A stretch of 19,807 nucleotides of DNA from CAYYNP01 sp964472545 (GCA_964472545.1 CAYYNP010000190.1:1-19807); one strand, 5' to 3'. Positions 6,350-14,190 are shown, counted from the first letter of the stretch. The notes: a model not told the origin generated them from the sequence alone. Made by a program: numbers and translations.

Positions 6350-8812
6350 TCAGGCCTTCGCAGAGTCGTGTGTGAGCCGCTTCGCTTCAGAATCGGCTTC
6401 CGTTTCCAGTGTCCGGCGCTCGACGTGCAGCGCGACAAGCGAAACCAGCGTGGCTCGGTTCAACGGTTTGCTAAGATAGTCGTCGCATCCGGCATCGAGG
6501 CACTTCTGGCGATCCTCCGTCATGGCGTGGGCGGTCAGCGCGATGATCGGCTGGACGTATCCTTCGGAGCGCAGCCTCCGCGTAGCTTCGTATCCGTCCA
6601 GAACGGGCATCTGCATGTCCATCAGGATCACGTCGAACGGGAGCCTTTCCTGTTCTGCCTTGCGAACGGCGTCCAGGGCAGCCTGCCCGTGCTCCGCGAT
6701 GGTGACACGCGCCCCGGCCTTTTTCAGGAAGATCGACATGATTCGCTGATTGTCGACGCCGTCTTCCACCAAGAGGACACGGCAATCCAGTCTCGCGTCT
6801 GCCTGGGGGGGCGGCATAACGGCGGGCCCAGCCTGGCATGCTGCATCGCCGGGATTCGTCAGCATGCTCACACGCTTGAGAGACCCCGTCGCCACCTTCA
6901 ACAGGAAGGCGCTTCCCTTTCCCGACGTGCTCCGGACGACGATATCGCCGCCGAGCGATTCCGCCAGACGCTTCGCGATGGCCAGCCCGAGTCCGGAGCC
7001 GCCGTATTTCCTGGTGGCTGATGCATCCACCTGTGCAAATGCCTCAAAGATGTCGCGCTGCTGATGCTCGGTCAAACCGATGCCTGTGTCGATCACCTCG
7101 AACTCCATCTGAGGCGCTTCCTCGCCGAGGCCGGACAACCTCGCCACGACCCGTACGCGGCCGGTTTCGGTGAACTTGACGGCGTTGGCGACCAGATTGA
7201 TGAGAATCTGCTTCAGGCGGGCGGGGTCGGAGTGAATCCACTCGGGAATACGTCCTTCGTACTCGATGGCCAAGCCGATTCCCTTCTCTTCCGCCCGAAC
7301 TTCCATCAGGGACACGACGTCGCCGACAATCTGGGCAGGCGAGCAACGGATCTTATCGATTTCCAATTTGCCCGCCTCGATCTTGGCCAGATCGAGAACC
7401 TGGTCGATGATGTCAAGGAGATACTTTCCGTTGCGGGTAATGACATCGAGGGCCTTGATGCGCTTGGGAGGCGCCTTGGAGAGATCGCCTTGGGCCCGCA
7501 GGATCTCCGTGTATCCGAGGATCGCCATCATCGGCGTTCGGATTTCGTGGCTCACGTTGGCCAGAAACTCGCTCTTGGCCTTGTTTGCGGCTTCGGCGAG
7601 AGCCAGCAACTGTCGGCGTTCGGTGACGTCGTGGAGAACTCCTTGGCTGCCGTCGATTCCGCCGCGGAAGTCCCGGGTGAAGGCGGAGAATAGGGTCACG
7701 TAGATCCGCCGCCCTTGCGAAGTCTTCAGGGTCAAGTCATTGACCTCCACGTTCCCCTCCCGAATCTCGGCGAGGACTCGACTTCGTTCGTCCGGCTCGA
7801 ACCAGAATCGCTCCGGCAGAAACGGCTGGCCAATGAACTCGGCGACGTCGGATACCTCGAACAGCCGAAGAAACGCCGGATTCACGTACGTCGTCTTCCC
7901 GTCCCCGTCGGTCGTGTAGATACAGGTGTTGGATTCCTCCAGCATCCGGAGGTTGTCGTCCTCCTCTTCCTGAAGCTTCTCTCGAATGGCGTGGAAAACG
8001 TCGGTTTGGCTGACCACCCCGTGCAGCCGCCCGTCGTCGGCGACAACCAGCCGGCGAATCCCTCGCGCGTCCATCGTTCGGCTCGCGCTGCAGATGGAAT
8101 GATCGGAACGCACGGTGATTGCCGGCGAGGACATCACGTCGCGGACCGCCGTCTGCCAGGGATCCCGATGCCGGGCAACCACTTTGCTGAGCATGTCTCG
8201 CTTGGTCAGCACGCCGACGGCGCGGTCCCCGTCGACGGCCACGGCACACGAGACTTCGCCGGAGGTCATGATCTCCGCGGCTTCCGCGACGGAGGCCCCC
8301 GGCTGAATCCTGACCACGTCCGTGCTCATGATCTCGGCGACGTCTTTCCATACGCTGTAGGATGCCATCGTGCGAACGACGTCGGTTTGCGTGATGATCC
8401 CGACCAACCGCCCGCTCTCCACGACGGGGAGCCGCTTGATGCGCATCTCTTGCATCAGCGTGGCCGCGTCCAGAACCGAGAAACCGGGAGGCACCGTCTC
8501 GATCGGAGAGGACATGATCTCCGCCACCGGCCTCCGTTTGAAATCCGCGTCCCGGTGCGCTACTCGCTTGAGCAGATCCGTCTCGGAAAAAATGCCGACC
8601 ACCTGCCCGTTGTCGACGACCACGCCGCAGGAGACGCTGGCGGCGGCCATCGTCTGCGCCGCCTCGACCACGGTCGCATCCGGGGCAAGCGTCGACACGC
8701 TCCGGCTCATGATCTCACCCACGGTGAGCCACGTCCGGGAGGAAGTGATGCGACGATTTTGGCACGCATCCTTCATCTTGGTGCCGACGAAGTCGATCTG
8801 GAACGTACCCAT
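6350..8812 (-). CDS. Soluble hybrid histidine kinase with four CBS domains, PAS and receiver
   Basis: This is an 820-residue cytoplasmic sensor kinase with no signal peptide or membrane segment. Four CBS motifs begin at about residues 32, 97, 159 and 224, each opening with a V.(E/D)(I/V)M-type sequence (VGEIMS, VAEIMS, VAEIMS, VRDVMS). They should form two Bateman modules that bind adenine nucleotides or a similar ligand. A PAS domain with its C-terminal cap follows (about 285-398), then HisKA with SHEIRTP and phospho-acceptor H422. The HATPase_c domain (about 525-640) has its N box around N543, DTGIGL at D575 and GGSGLGL. The C-terminal receiver (677-795) has E683-D684, phospho-acceptor D732, T760 and K782. 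ATG at 8812 was chosen because a strong AAGGAG lies 6 nt upstream; a frame extending to 9070 has no such site, and its extra 86 residues look non-coding. No HPt protein or DNA-binding regulator is adjacent, so the output is unknown. It may feed the single-domain regulator at 162-614, but nothing in the sequence proves this. Confidence 0.95.
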   Translation of the reverse strand: MGTFQIDFVGTKMKDACQNRRITSSRTWLTVGEIMSRSVSTLAPDATVVEAAQTMAAASVSCGVVVDNGQVVGIFSETDLLKRVAHRDADFKRRPVAEIMSSPIETVPPGFSVLDAATLMQEMRIKRLPVVESGRLVGIITQTDVVRTMASYSVWKDVAEIMSTDVVRIQPGASVAEAAEIMTSGEVSCAVAVDGDRAVGVLTKRDMLSKVVARHRDPWQTAVRDVMSSPAITVRSDHSICSASRTMDARGIRRLVVADDGRLHGVVSQTDVFHAIREKLQEEEDDNLRMLEESNTCIYTTDGDGKTTYVNPAFLRLFEVSDVAEFIGQPFLPERFWFEPDERSRVLAEIREGNVEVNDLTLKTSQGRRIYVTLFSAFTRDFRGGIDGSQGVLHDVTERRQLLALAEAANKAKSEFLANVSHEIRTPMMAILGYTEILRAQGDLSKAPPKRIKALDVITRNGKYLLDIIDQVLDLAKIEAGKLEIDKIRCSPAQIVGDVVSLMEVRAEEKGIGLAIEYEGRIPEWIHSDPARLKQILINLVANAVKFTETGRVRVVARLSGLGEEAPQMEFEVIDTGIGLTEHQQRDIFEAFAQVDASATRKYGGSGLGLAIAKRLAESLGGDIVVRSTSGKGSAFLLKVATGSLKRVSMLTNPGDAACQAGPAVMPPPQADARLDCRVLLVEDGVDNQRIMSIFLKKAGARVTIAEHGQAALDAVRKAEQERLPFDVILMDMQMPVLDGYEATRRLRSEGYVQPIIALTAHAMTEDRQKCLDAGCDDYLSKPLNRATLVSLVALHVERRTLETEADSEAKRLTHDSAKA

Positions 8813-8857
8813 TGCGCTCTCCTTACCGCCCTCGCACGATACTTGCCTGAAAGTCGT

Positions 8858-8886
8858 ATCGTAAAACCTACCTCGCGAATCAACAA
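8858..8886 (-). promoter_or_regulatory. Possible promoter of the CBS-PAS hybrid kinase
   Basis: On the minus strand TTGTTG (8881-8886) is followed after 17 bases by TACGAT (8858-8863), about 45 nt ahead of the ATG at 8812. The match to a sigma70 consensus is partial. Confidence 0.3.
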
Positions 8887-9090
8887 TGACAGTGGGGCAA
8901 TCCTCCCAGCCGTTGCGGGCAAAGAGGGGTTGGCCTTGGCCGCGATCGCTGCAATCCGAACCACCGATGCAACTAGACAGCGCTCCACCGAATTTTGAGT
9001 CGAGAGAGGATTGTCGTTTTGCGGGCAAACCCGGAGTAAGCGCAGGGCCGAATACCGCCTGCGGCGGCAAGGGACATCAGTGGCCCTGCT

Positions 9091-9179
9091 GGTGGCTGGG
9101 GTCGAGATGCGAGCAACGAGCCCCCAGTCGAATCACTGGAGGGTCACCGCTCGTACCTCGTGGTTCAACCCCAGCCACC
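9091..9179. repeat. Imperfect long inverted repeat with GGTGGCTGGGGT arms
   Basis: The outer arms GGTGGCTGGGGT (9091-9102) and ACCCCAGCCACC (9168-9179) are perfect complements. An inner pair, CCCCCAGT (9121-9128) and ACTGGAGGG (9135-9143), forms the hairpin tip with one bulge or mismatch. The sequence between the arms pairs only in part (GCGAGC and CTCG tracts). The 89-bp element sits in the divergent region and is not related in sequence to the other two palindromes in the window. Confidence 0.75.
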
Positions 9180-9209
9180 CCTTCGCAATGGTCGCCCAGC
9201 CGAACAGAT

Positions 9210-9238
9210 TTGCAGCGGGGGTAGCCGCATGCTAGAAT
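9210..9238 (+). promoter_or_regulatory. Putative promoter of the plus-strand coiled-coil membrane protein
   Basis: TTGCAG (9210-9215), 17 bases, then TAGAAT (9233-9238). The -10 is good and the -35 partial. The -10 overlaps an in-frame ATG at 9237, so a transcript starting near 9245 could not use that codon. This supports the downstream start at 9321. Confidence 0.4.
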
Positions 9239-9320
9239 GGCCCCCGAAGACGACAGGGGTACGGACGCCGAAAGACAAATCTGCCGGCCACGCGTCCGGC
9301 CGTCAATGGGGAGGTTGAAG

Positions 9321-11231
9321 ATGGCGTCCGAATCTGAAGCAAAGCTGCCGTCGCAGCAAGAACTACTAGAGCTTCCGCGACGGGCGATCGTTGCCTACGC
9401 TATCCGCTGTGCGCGGCGCGTGCAGCCGTTGTGCTTGTGGGCATGGCCAGAGGAGCCAGAGCGCTCGCGAGAGTTGCTCAACGCCACCGATACGGCACTT
9501 CGATACGCGACTGAGTTCGCTCGCGGCGAAAGAGGCAGCCGTGAGTTGACACGTGCTGCCGCCGCGGCCATCGAGCGCACGGCCTCCGACACCACCTCTG
9601 GCGAAGGCCGCGCACGCTCCGCCACCGCGCGCTCTGCCGCCACCGCCGCCGCGCACGCCGCCGCCGCCGCTGGCGCTGTCGACACCGTCAGCGCCGCGGG
9701 CACCGCTGCCGACGCTGCCGTGGCTGCCGCCAGAGCCGCTGCCGGCGCCGCCGTCGCAACCGCCAGTCCCTCAGCCACGGCCGTGGCCGCACGTGTCGCA
9801 GCGCGCCGTGACCACCAACTTCTACGAGAGCAACTGAAGGGGCATCCCGGGATATTCCAGGAAGGCATCTCGCCCAGCGAACGCGGGTTTCTGGGGTCCT
9901 ACTGGCCCGATGAGCCGCCTAAGTGGTACACCGAACTCGAGCCGCAACTGCGAGACGCGCTCGCCGAGCTTGCCGGCAAACCGGCCGACGACGCGGAACT
10001 CCGGCGCCAACTCGACGAGAAGCAGGAACGGGTTACCGAATTGCAGGCCGTCATGGCGCGGTTCGAGAAGGAGACCGCCGAAACCGGCAGGCAGCACGAC
10101 CGGGAACTCGAAAGCCTGCGCGAGTCGTTGGCCACGGCCGAGCAAGAGGCCGTGCAATTCCGCCAACAACACGACAAACGCCTCGAAGACGCCGAACAAC
10201 GCCGCCTGCGCCTGGAGGAACAGGTCGAGAAACTCAACGCCGAGTTGAGCGAAGAGCAGAAGCAAATCGACGAAGAACGTCGCTTGCGAAGAGAGGCCGA
10301 ACGGGCCAAGGAGGACGCTGAGCGGGCCAAGACGGTTGCCGAGGAAGAACGCGACGAGAACATCCCTCAGAAGGTCAGTTGGTGGACGAAGCAAGTACTG
10401 GCACCGAAGTTCATCTTCAGCTTCATGGTCTTCGCGTTCCTGGCGTTCATCGTGGTAATGGTGCTCTTCGGCATCGCTGAGATCCGCAGTCGCCAGAAGC
10501 TCGAGCTGCTCTTGACCACGCGGATCGGCGAACTCCAGCAGCGTCTGACGGCAAACGACGCGCAAGGCGCCAGCGATGTCAGAGCGTCGCTTGATCGCCT
10601 CGACGATTGTCGTCAGCGGCTGCAGATGCTGACTTCCTCGGGGGCGGACCGCGAGTCAGAGACGCTCCGTGCCATCCGTTGCTGCGCGCACTCTGAACTG
10701 TGGGGCGATGCCGACGAGGCCGCGGCTGCTTCCTTCTCGAACGAGCCGCTCTACGTTCTCTGGCGATTCTGGCGGCCGGACTACATGAGCAGCGACCTGC
10801 TGCTGGCGTTGGTGGTGACGATCAGCGGCACCATCGGGGCGATTATCACCGTGGTGCGCAACGACAACGACCGCGGCGTGCGGCCGAAGGATCTGGCGTT
10901 CGGCGTGGCGGCCGGGTTTATCACGCTGCTGGCGATCCGCGGCGGAAAGAGTGCGTTCTTGTTGCGGACCGAGGAGGTGAGCTTCGTTTTCAACCCATAC
11001 AGTAGCGCCTTCCTCGGCCTGCTGGCCGGGCTGTTTACCGACAAGGCCTTCGATCTGCTGCGGGGATTCGCCAACAAACTCGTCAAGGGCCTGCAAACAG
11101 CGTTCGACTTGGACGGGAAGCAGTCGTCGACGCCCCAGAAGTCACTCTCGACGCCCACAACTGCCGAGGCTTCGCCGGCCCCATCGAAACCGGCGGAGTC
11201 GACCGAAGACGAGCCGACAACCGGCGGCTGA
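9321..11231 (+). CDS. Uncharacterised Ala-rich coiled-coil multi-spanning membrane protein
   Basis: This is a 636-residue protein of unknown function. Residues about 13-70 form a compact helical segment (LPRRAIVAYAIRCARRVQPL, then a Trp/Pro turn) that I recall as the opening of a widespread, poorly characterised bacterial domain. It runs into an extremely Ala-rich helix (about 79-162). A linker with several Trp and Tyr residues (about 175-205) is followed by a long charged coiled coil (about 215-348). Membrane segments are predicted at about 363-386, 491-512 and 524-540, with a Gly-rich hydrophobic helix at 560-577 (SSAFLGLLAGLF) that may be a fourth span or a re-entrant loop. A soluble helical part (about 390-485) lies between the first and second spans. 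The C-terminal tail (about 600-636) is rich in Ser, Thr, Pro and Ala. ATG at 9321 was chosen because GGGGAGG sits 6 nt upstream; earlier in-frame ATGs at 9237 and 9306 lack such a site. It is the only plus-strand gene, appears monocistronic, and has no defence, secretion or division gene next to it that would suggest a role. Confidence 0.85.
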   Translation: MASESEAKLPSQQELLELPRRAIVAYAIRCARRVQPLCLWAWPEEPERSRELLNATDTALRYATEFARGERGSRELTRAAAAAIERTASDTTSGEGRARSATARSAATAAAHAAAAAGAVDTVSAAGTAADAAVAAARAAAGAAVATASPSATAVAARVAARRDHQLLREQLKGHPGIFQEGISPSERGFLGSYWPDEPPKWYTELEPQLRDALAELAGKPADDAELRRQLDEKQERVTELQAVMARFEKETAETGRQHDRELESLRESLATAEQEAVQFRQQHDKRLEDAEQRRLRLEEQVEKLNAELSEEQKQIDEERRLRREAERAKEDAERAKTVAEEERDENIPQKVSWWTKQVLAPKFIFSFMVFAFLAFIVVMVLFGIAEIRSRQKLELLLTTRIGELQQRLTANDAQGASDVRASLDRLDDCRQRLQMLTSSGADRESETLRAIRCCAHSELWGDADEAAAASFSNEPLYVLWRFWRPDYMSSDLLLALVVTISGTIGAIITVVRNDNDRGVRPKDLAFGVAAGFITLLAIRGGKSAFLLRTEEVSFVFNPYSSAFLGLLAGLFTDKAFDLLRGFANKLVKGLQTAFDLDGKQSSTPQKSLSTPTTAEASPAPSKPAESTEDEPTTGG

Positions 11232-11326
11232 CGGCTCCACTGCCGACGCCGTCCGAACGCGATTTCGCGGGCAAGAACCGCCATCTTGAGCCGGCGGAAC
11301 TTGCTCTCTTCGGTTATCCAACAGAA

Positions 11327-11356
11327 GGCCCGCCGCGGGGAGTCCCACGGCGGGCC
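11327..11356. terminator. Strong hairpin between convergent genes, possible bidirectional terminator
   Basis: GGCCCGCCG (11327-11335) pairs perfectly with CGGCGGGCC (11348-11356), and the 12-nt loop can itself form a GGG/CCC mini-stem. On the minus strand the stem is followed by TTCTGTT, a short U-rich tail, which fits termination of the DUF11 gene. On the plus strand there is no T-run after the stem. Confidence 0.6.
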
Positions 11357-11372
11357 AAGCGAATCGTAGGCG

Positions 11373-11390
11373 GCCGCGGCTGCCCGCGGC
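11373..11390. terminator. Second GC hairpin just past the DUF11-gene stop
   Basis: GCCGCGG (11373-11379) and CCGCGGC (11384-11390) form a 7-bp stem with a 4-nt loop, 9 nt downstream of the minus-strand stop at 11400. It lacks a U-run, so it may aid termination or protect the mRNA 3' end together with the hairpin at 11327-11356. Confidence 0.45.
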
Positions 11391-11399
11391 GACTTTGCG

Positions 11400-13928
11400 T
11401 TACTGCGGCGACGTCGGGAGGGCCGGAGGAGGCACCAGCGCGCCGCGCTCGATGGCCGGTGGCGGCAGCAGCGCACCACGCTCGATAGGCGGCGTCGTGG
11501 CCGGCGCGGGCCTCGTGGACGGTGCCGGCGGCGTGGCGCCGGGGGTAGAGGCGCTGGGAGTTGAGGTGCCGGTGGTGCCCGTGGCTTCGGTCTTGTAGAA
11601 GTGGGTAGACTCCTGGCTGACCAACTGGGTGCCCAGCGGCTGGCAATGGACTTCGGCCCGAAAGACGTGGTTGCCGGGCTTGGAGGCCTTGGCGTGGACC
11701 TTCAGCACGACTTCCTCGCCGGCGGCCACGGTGGGGATCGGATGGAAGACGACCTCGCCCGGGCGGATCTGGTGCTGGCCGCCCTCGCCGCGGGTCGGCT
11801 CGATGCCTTCGGAGAAGAACGCCTGCACCACGATGTTGTGGGCGTTCTTGGTGCCGCGGTTGGCGATCCGCAGTTCGTAAGTGGCCTCCTGGCCCAGCGG
11901 AATCGGACCGGACGGATCGCTGACGGTCAGCGCCAGGTCGGCGATCGCTTCCACCCGGGTCGACATGCCGGCCGTGTCGGTAAGCTGGCCGTCGGCCGTG
12001 GCCACGATCTGCAACGGGCTGGCGCCCGGCAGGCTCAGGCTGCACTGCATGGCGAAACTCTGCTCGCCCGAGGCGTTGAGTCTGGGGATCGTCCATTGCA
12101 GCTTAGTGCCGTTGGCCACAAGCTGGCTGCCGTCGATGCCGCCGACGTACTTTGCGCCTTGCGGCAGGCTGAGCGTTACCTGCACGTTTTCGGCCGCGGC
12201 CGTGCCCGGGTTGCGGACGCGGACGTTGTAGGCGGCCGTGGCGCCGACGTATTGGATCGTCGGGCCGGACATCTCCACCTGGAGTTGGGCCCGGCGGACG
12301 AAGACCTGCTCGGACAGATTGGCGTGCAACGCCCCGTCGCCGCGGACGTCGACGCGGATCTCCAGGTCGCCGGCCTGTCGGGCGGTCAACTCGACCTCGA
12401 TCACCTTCTGTTGCCCGGCGGGCAGATCGCCCAGGCGGTGCGTGACCGATTGGGCCGTGTCGGTGCTCAGCGGCAGCAACTCGACCATCAGGTTCTCGGC
12501 CGGGCCGGTGCCCGTATTGGCGACCTGCAAACGATAGACTTCTTTCTTGCCGAAGAGCACGTCGTTGGGGCCGTCGAGGCTCAGTTGCAGCTTCGGTTCC
12601 TGGACTTCGATCATCGTCTGTGAGGCGACCGGCTTGTAGTTCCAGCGGACGCCGAGATCGAACGGCTTGCTCTGGCGGGGGATGATCTTCAACGCCAGCC
12701 GCTCGGTTCCCTTGGCGGCCAGATGGCCCACGCGCCACTGCAACGGCCCGCCGGCCTGATTCGACGCCGGGATCGCCGCCCCGGCTCGGGTGTCGGCACC
12801 GGCGACTTCGGCCCAAGCCGGCAATTCGATCGAGACCACGACCTCATCCGCCCCCACGTCGCCGGCGTTCTCGATCACCAACTCGTAGGTCGACTGCTTG
12901 CCCACGCAAATCTGCCGCGGCCCGATCGTCTGCACGCTGAGCACCGGACTCTTGCGGGCGAAAAGCACGTTATCGTCTCGCCCGGCCGTCGCCGGCGGCG
13001 TGACGCCCGGCGTCGTCGGCGTGGGGGGCGATTCCGGAACGACCTGGGAGAATCGGCCGCCCTCGGGTTGTACGGGCATCATCCGGCTGGGCGGGAGGGT
13101 CGACGTCGAAGGTGCCGGCGGAATGCTCGGCCGTGGTGACGTGGCCGGCATAGGCTCGCGCGGAGAGGCCGGCGTCGGACGCGTGGCCTCAGAGGCCGGC
13201 GTCGGCACGCGGCCGGGCATTGGCGACGGCGTCGGAGCGCCGGGAGCCGCCAGAGGCGGCGCCGGCGTGGCGTCGGGCTCGATCGGCGGCGTGGGGCTCG
13301 AAGGGCTCTCGTCCGCGTCGTCGAAGGCCGACCGCCGCAGCGACGAAAGCCGCTCGTGTAACGGCCGCAACGCAGGATCGGCCGAGGTCGAGACACCAAC
13401 GCCTTGTCCGCCCGGCGTACTGCTTGGGCGAAGCACCCTGGCCGGATTCGGCGGCGGCAAGGCGGGTGTCACCCTAGGCTCCTCGATTGGCGCGGCCGAC
13501 GAGCGCTCCGACGGAGGATTCGGCGACCAAGTGGGCCGTGTGGCCGGTGTCGATTCGGCCTGAGCCGTTGGGGACGATCCGAGAATCCCGGCCCCCAGGA
13601 GCCCCGACCGCCTCGTGTTGGCGTTGGTGCTCGGCTCCCGACTGGGCTGTGCCAGGATGCTCCCCGCTCGAGGCGAGGTGGGGGCGTCGGCCGGATAGCG
13701 ATATCCTTCGGCCGACAGCGGCTCGGGCGTCGGCTGGGCCGGCGTGTCGTCATCCCGGCGGAGGATGCCTCCGAAGATGTTGCGGCCGATATTGTCGAGC
13801 TGATCGGCCAGCGACCGCCGCCCGGTCGTGTTTTCCTCCGACGGCCCCTTGGCAGGCCCGGACGCCACAAACACAAATCCCAACGTACCGATCACCAGCA
13901 CGGCTACGGCTATCTTTTTCTTCGACAT
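11400..13928 (-). CDS. Membrane-anchored Pro-rich protein with DUF11-type beta repeats
   Basis: This is an 842-residue exported or cell-surface protein. MSKKK followed by a hydrophobic helix (about 6-23) is a signal peptide or uncleaved N-terminal anchor. Residues about 28-315 are low-complexity, dominated by Pro, Ser, Thr and Ala, and probably disordered. Four Ig-like DUF11-type repeats follow, beginning at about 329, 446, 548 and 664. Each shows the pattern G....Y.L...N.G...A.NV.V...LP, for example STYELVIENAGDVGADEVVV and ATYELRIANRGTKNAHNIVV. The C-terminus is again Pro-rich and contains a tandem IERGAL(L/V)PPPA duplication (about 815-836). Such architectures suit a structural or adhesive surface role, but no catalytic site is present and the function is unknown. 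The start is ATG at 13928 with GAGG 7 nt upstream. The gene converges with the plus-strand membrane protein and is separated from the rnf operon by a 362-bp gap with a palindrome, so it probably has its own promoter. Confidence 0.87.
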   Translation of the reverse strand: MSKKKIAVAVLVIGTLGFVFVASGPAKGPSEENTTGRRSLADQLDNIGRNIFGGILRRDDDTPAQPTPEPLSAEGYRYPADAPTSPRAGSILAQPSREPSTNANTRRSGLLGAGILGSSPTAQAESTPATRPTWSPNPPSERSSAAPIEEPRVTPALPPPNPARVLRPSSTPGGQGVGVSTSADPALRPLHERLSSLRRSAFDDADESPSSPTPPIEPDATPAPPLAAPGAPTPSPMPGRVPTPASEATRPTPASPREPMPATSPRPSIPPAPSTSTLPPSRMMPVQPEGGRFSQVVPESPPTPTTPGVTPPATAGRDDNVLFARKSPVLSVQTIGPRQICVGKQSTYELVIENAGDVGADEVVVSIELPAWAEVAGADTRAGAAIPASNQAGGPLQWRVGHLAAKGTERLALKIIPRQSKPFDLGVRWNYKPVASQTMIEVQEPKLQLSLDGPNDVLFGKKEVYRLQVANTGTGPAENLMVELLPLSTDTAQSVTHRLGDLPAGQQKVIEVELTARQAGDLEIRVDVRGDGALHANLSEQVFVRRAQLQVEMSGPTIQYVGATAAYNVRVRNPGTAAAENVQVTLSLPQGAKYVGGIDGSQLVANGTKLQWTIPRLNASGEQSFAMQCSLSLPGASPLQIVATADGQLTDTAGMSTRVEAIADLALTVSDPSGPIPLGQEATYELRIANRGTKNAHNIVVQAFFSEGIEPTRGEGGQHQIRPGEVVFHPIPTVAAGEEVVLKVHAKASKPGNHVFRAEVHCQPLGTQLVSQESTHFYKTEATGTTGTSTPSASTPGATPPAPSTRPAPATTPPIERGALLPPPAIERGALVPPPALPTSPQ

Positions 13929-13969
13929 GACAGGCCTCTGCGCAGGAAGACGGACAGAACGTCAAAACA

Positions 13970-13991
13970 TCCTCCGTATCGGTCGGGAGGA
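13970..13991 (-). promoter_or_regulatory. Leader hairpin ahead of the DUF11 gene
   Basis: TCCTCC (13970-13975) and GGAGGA (13986-13991) are complementary and enclose a 10-nt loop, about 42 nt upstream of the ATG at 13928. On the mRNA the gene-proximal arm is GGAGGA, an SD-like sequence too distant to serve the annotated start. It may be a regulatory stem or a protein-binding dyad. Its function is not shown. Confidence 0.3.
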
Positions 13992-14190
13992 ATCTGCGGG
14001 TTTAGGGAACTTCTTGGATTAGCGCGAGAATGAGGATTTCGGGGAGCGGGTGGCGTGCGGTGGCTGCGCGGTGTATGTGGGATGCGTAAGATATGGTAAC
14101 TGAGGAGACGCCGGCTGGTTGCCGGTTCGCTGGGGGGACGGTATTGTGAGATTCACGGCCGCGCAGGATCGCGTGGCGAAATCCTTGAGG

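Larger units (their letters stand above)
8813..9320. other. Divergent intergenic region between kinase and plus-strand membrane protein
   Basis: This 508-bp stretch lies between two divergently transcribed genes. It contains a candidate promoter for each, an imperfect long inverted repeat (9091-9179), and a small CCGCC/GGCGG hairpin (9055-9067). Short reading frames crossing it show no domain or ribosome site, and I do not call a gene here. Confidence 0.6.

Noticed and set aside
6039..6375. Short open frames between the DUF6288-like gene and the kinase
   Set aside because: No Shine-Dalgarno, no motif, and composition of non-coding sequence.
7715..8998. 427-residue plus-strand open frame opposite the CBS-PAS kinase
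   Set aside because: His/Arg/Gly-rich antisense product of a gene whose sense domains are unambiguous.
8813..9070. 86-residue N-terminal extension of the hybrid kinase
   Set aside because: There is no ribosome site at 9070, the sequence is not protein-like, and a strong AAGGAG sits just ahead of the ATG at 8812.
9395..9868. Ala-rich minus-strand open frame opposite the coiled-coil membrane protein
   Set aside because: It arises because GCC/GCG alanine codons read as Gly/Arg/Ala codons on the opposite strand. No ribosome site or domain.
9321..11231. Calling the plus-strand membrane protein a defence effector or chemoreceptor
   Set aside because: No neighbouring defence genes, no nuclease, TIR or NTPase motif, and no MCP signalling hairpin consensus. 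Coiled coil plus membrane spans alone does not support either name.
13404..14033. 209-residue Arg-rich plus-strand frame over the DUF11 gene start
   Set aside because: Antisense to the signal-anchor and Pro-rich region. The Arg richness is the usual product of Pro codons read in reverse.
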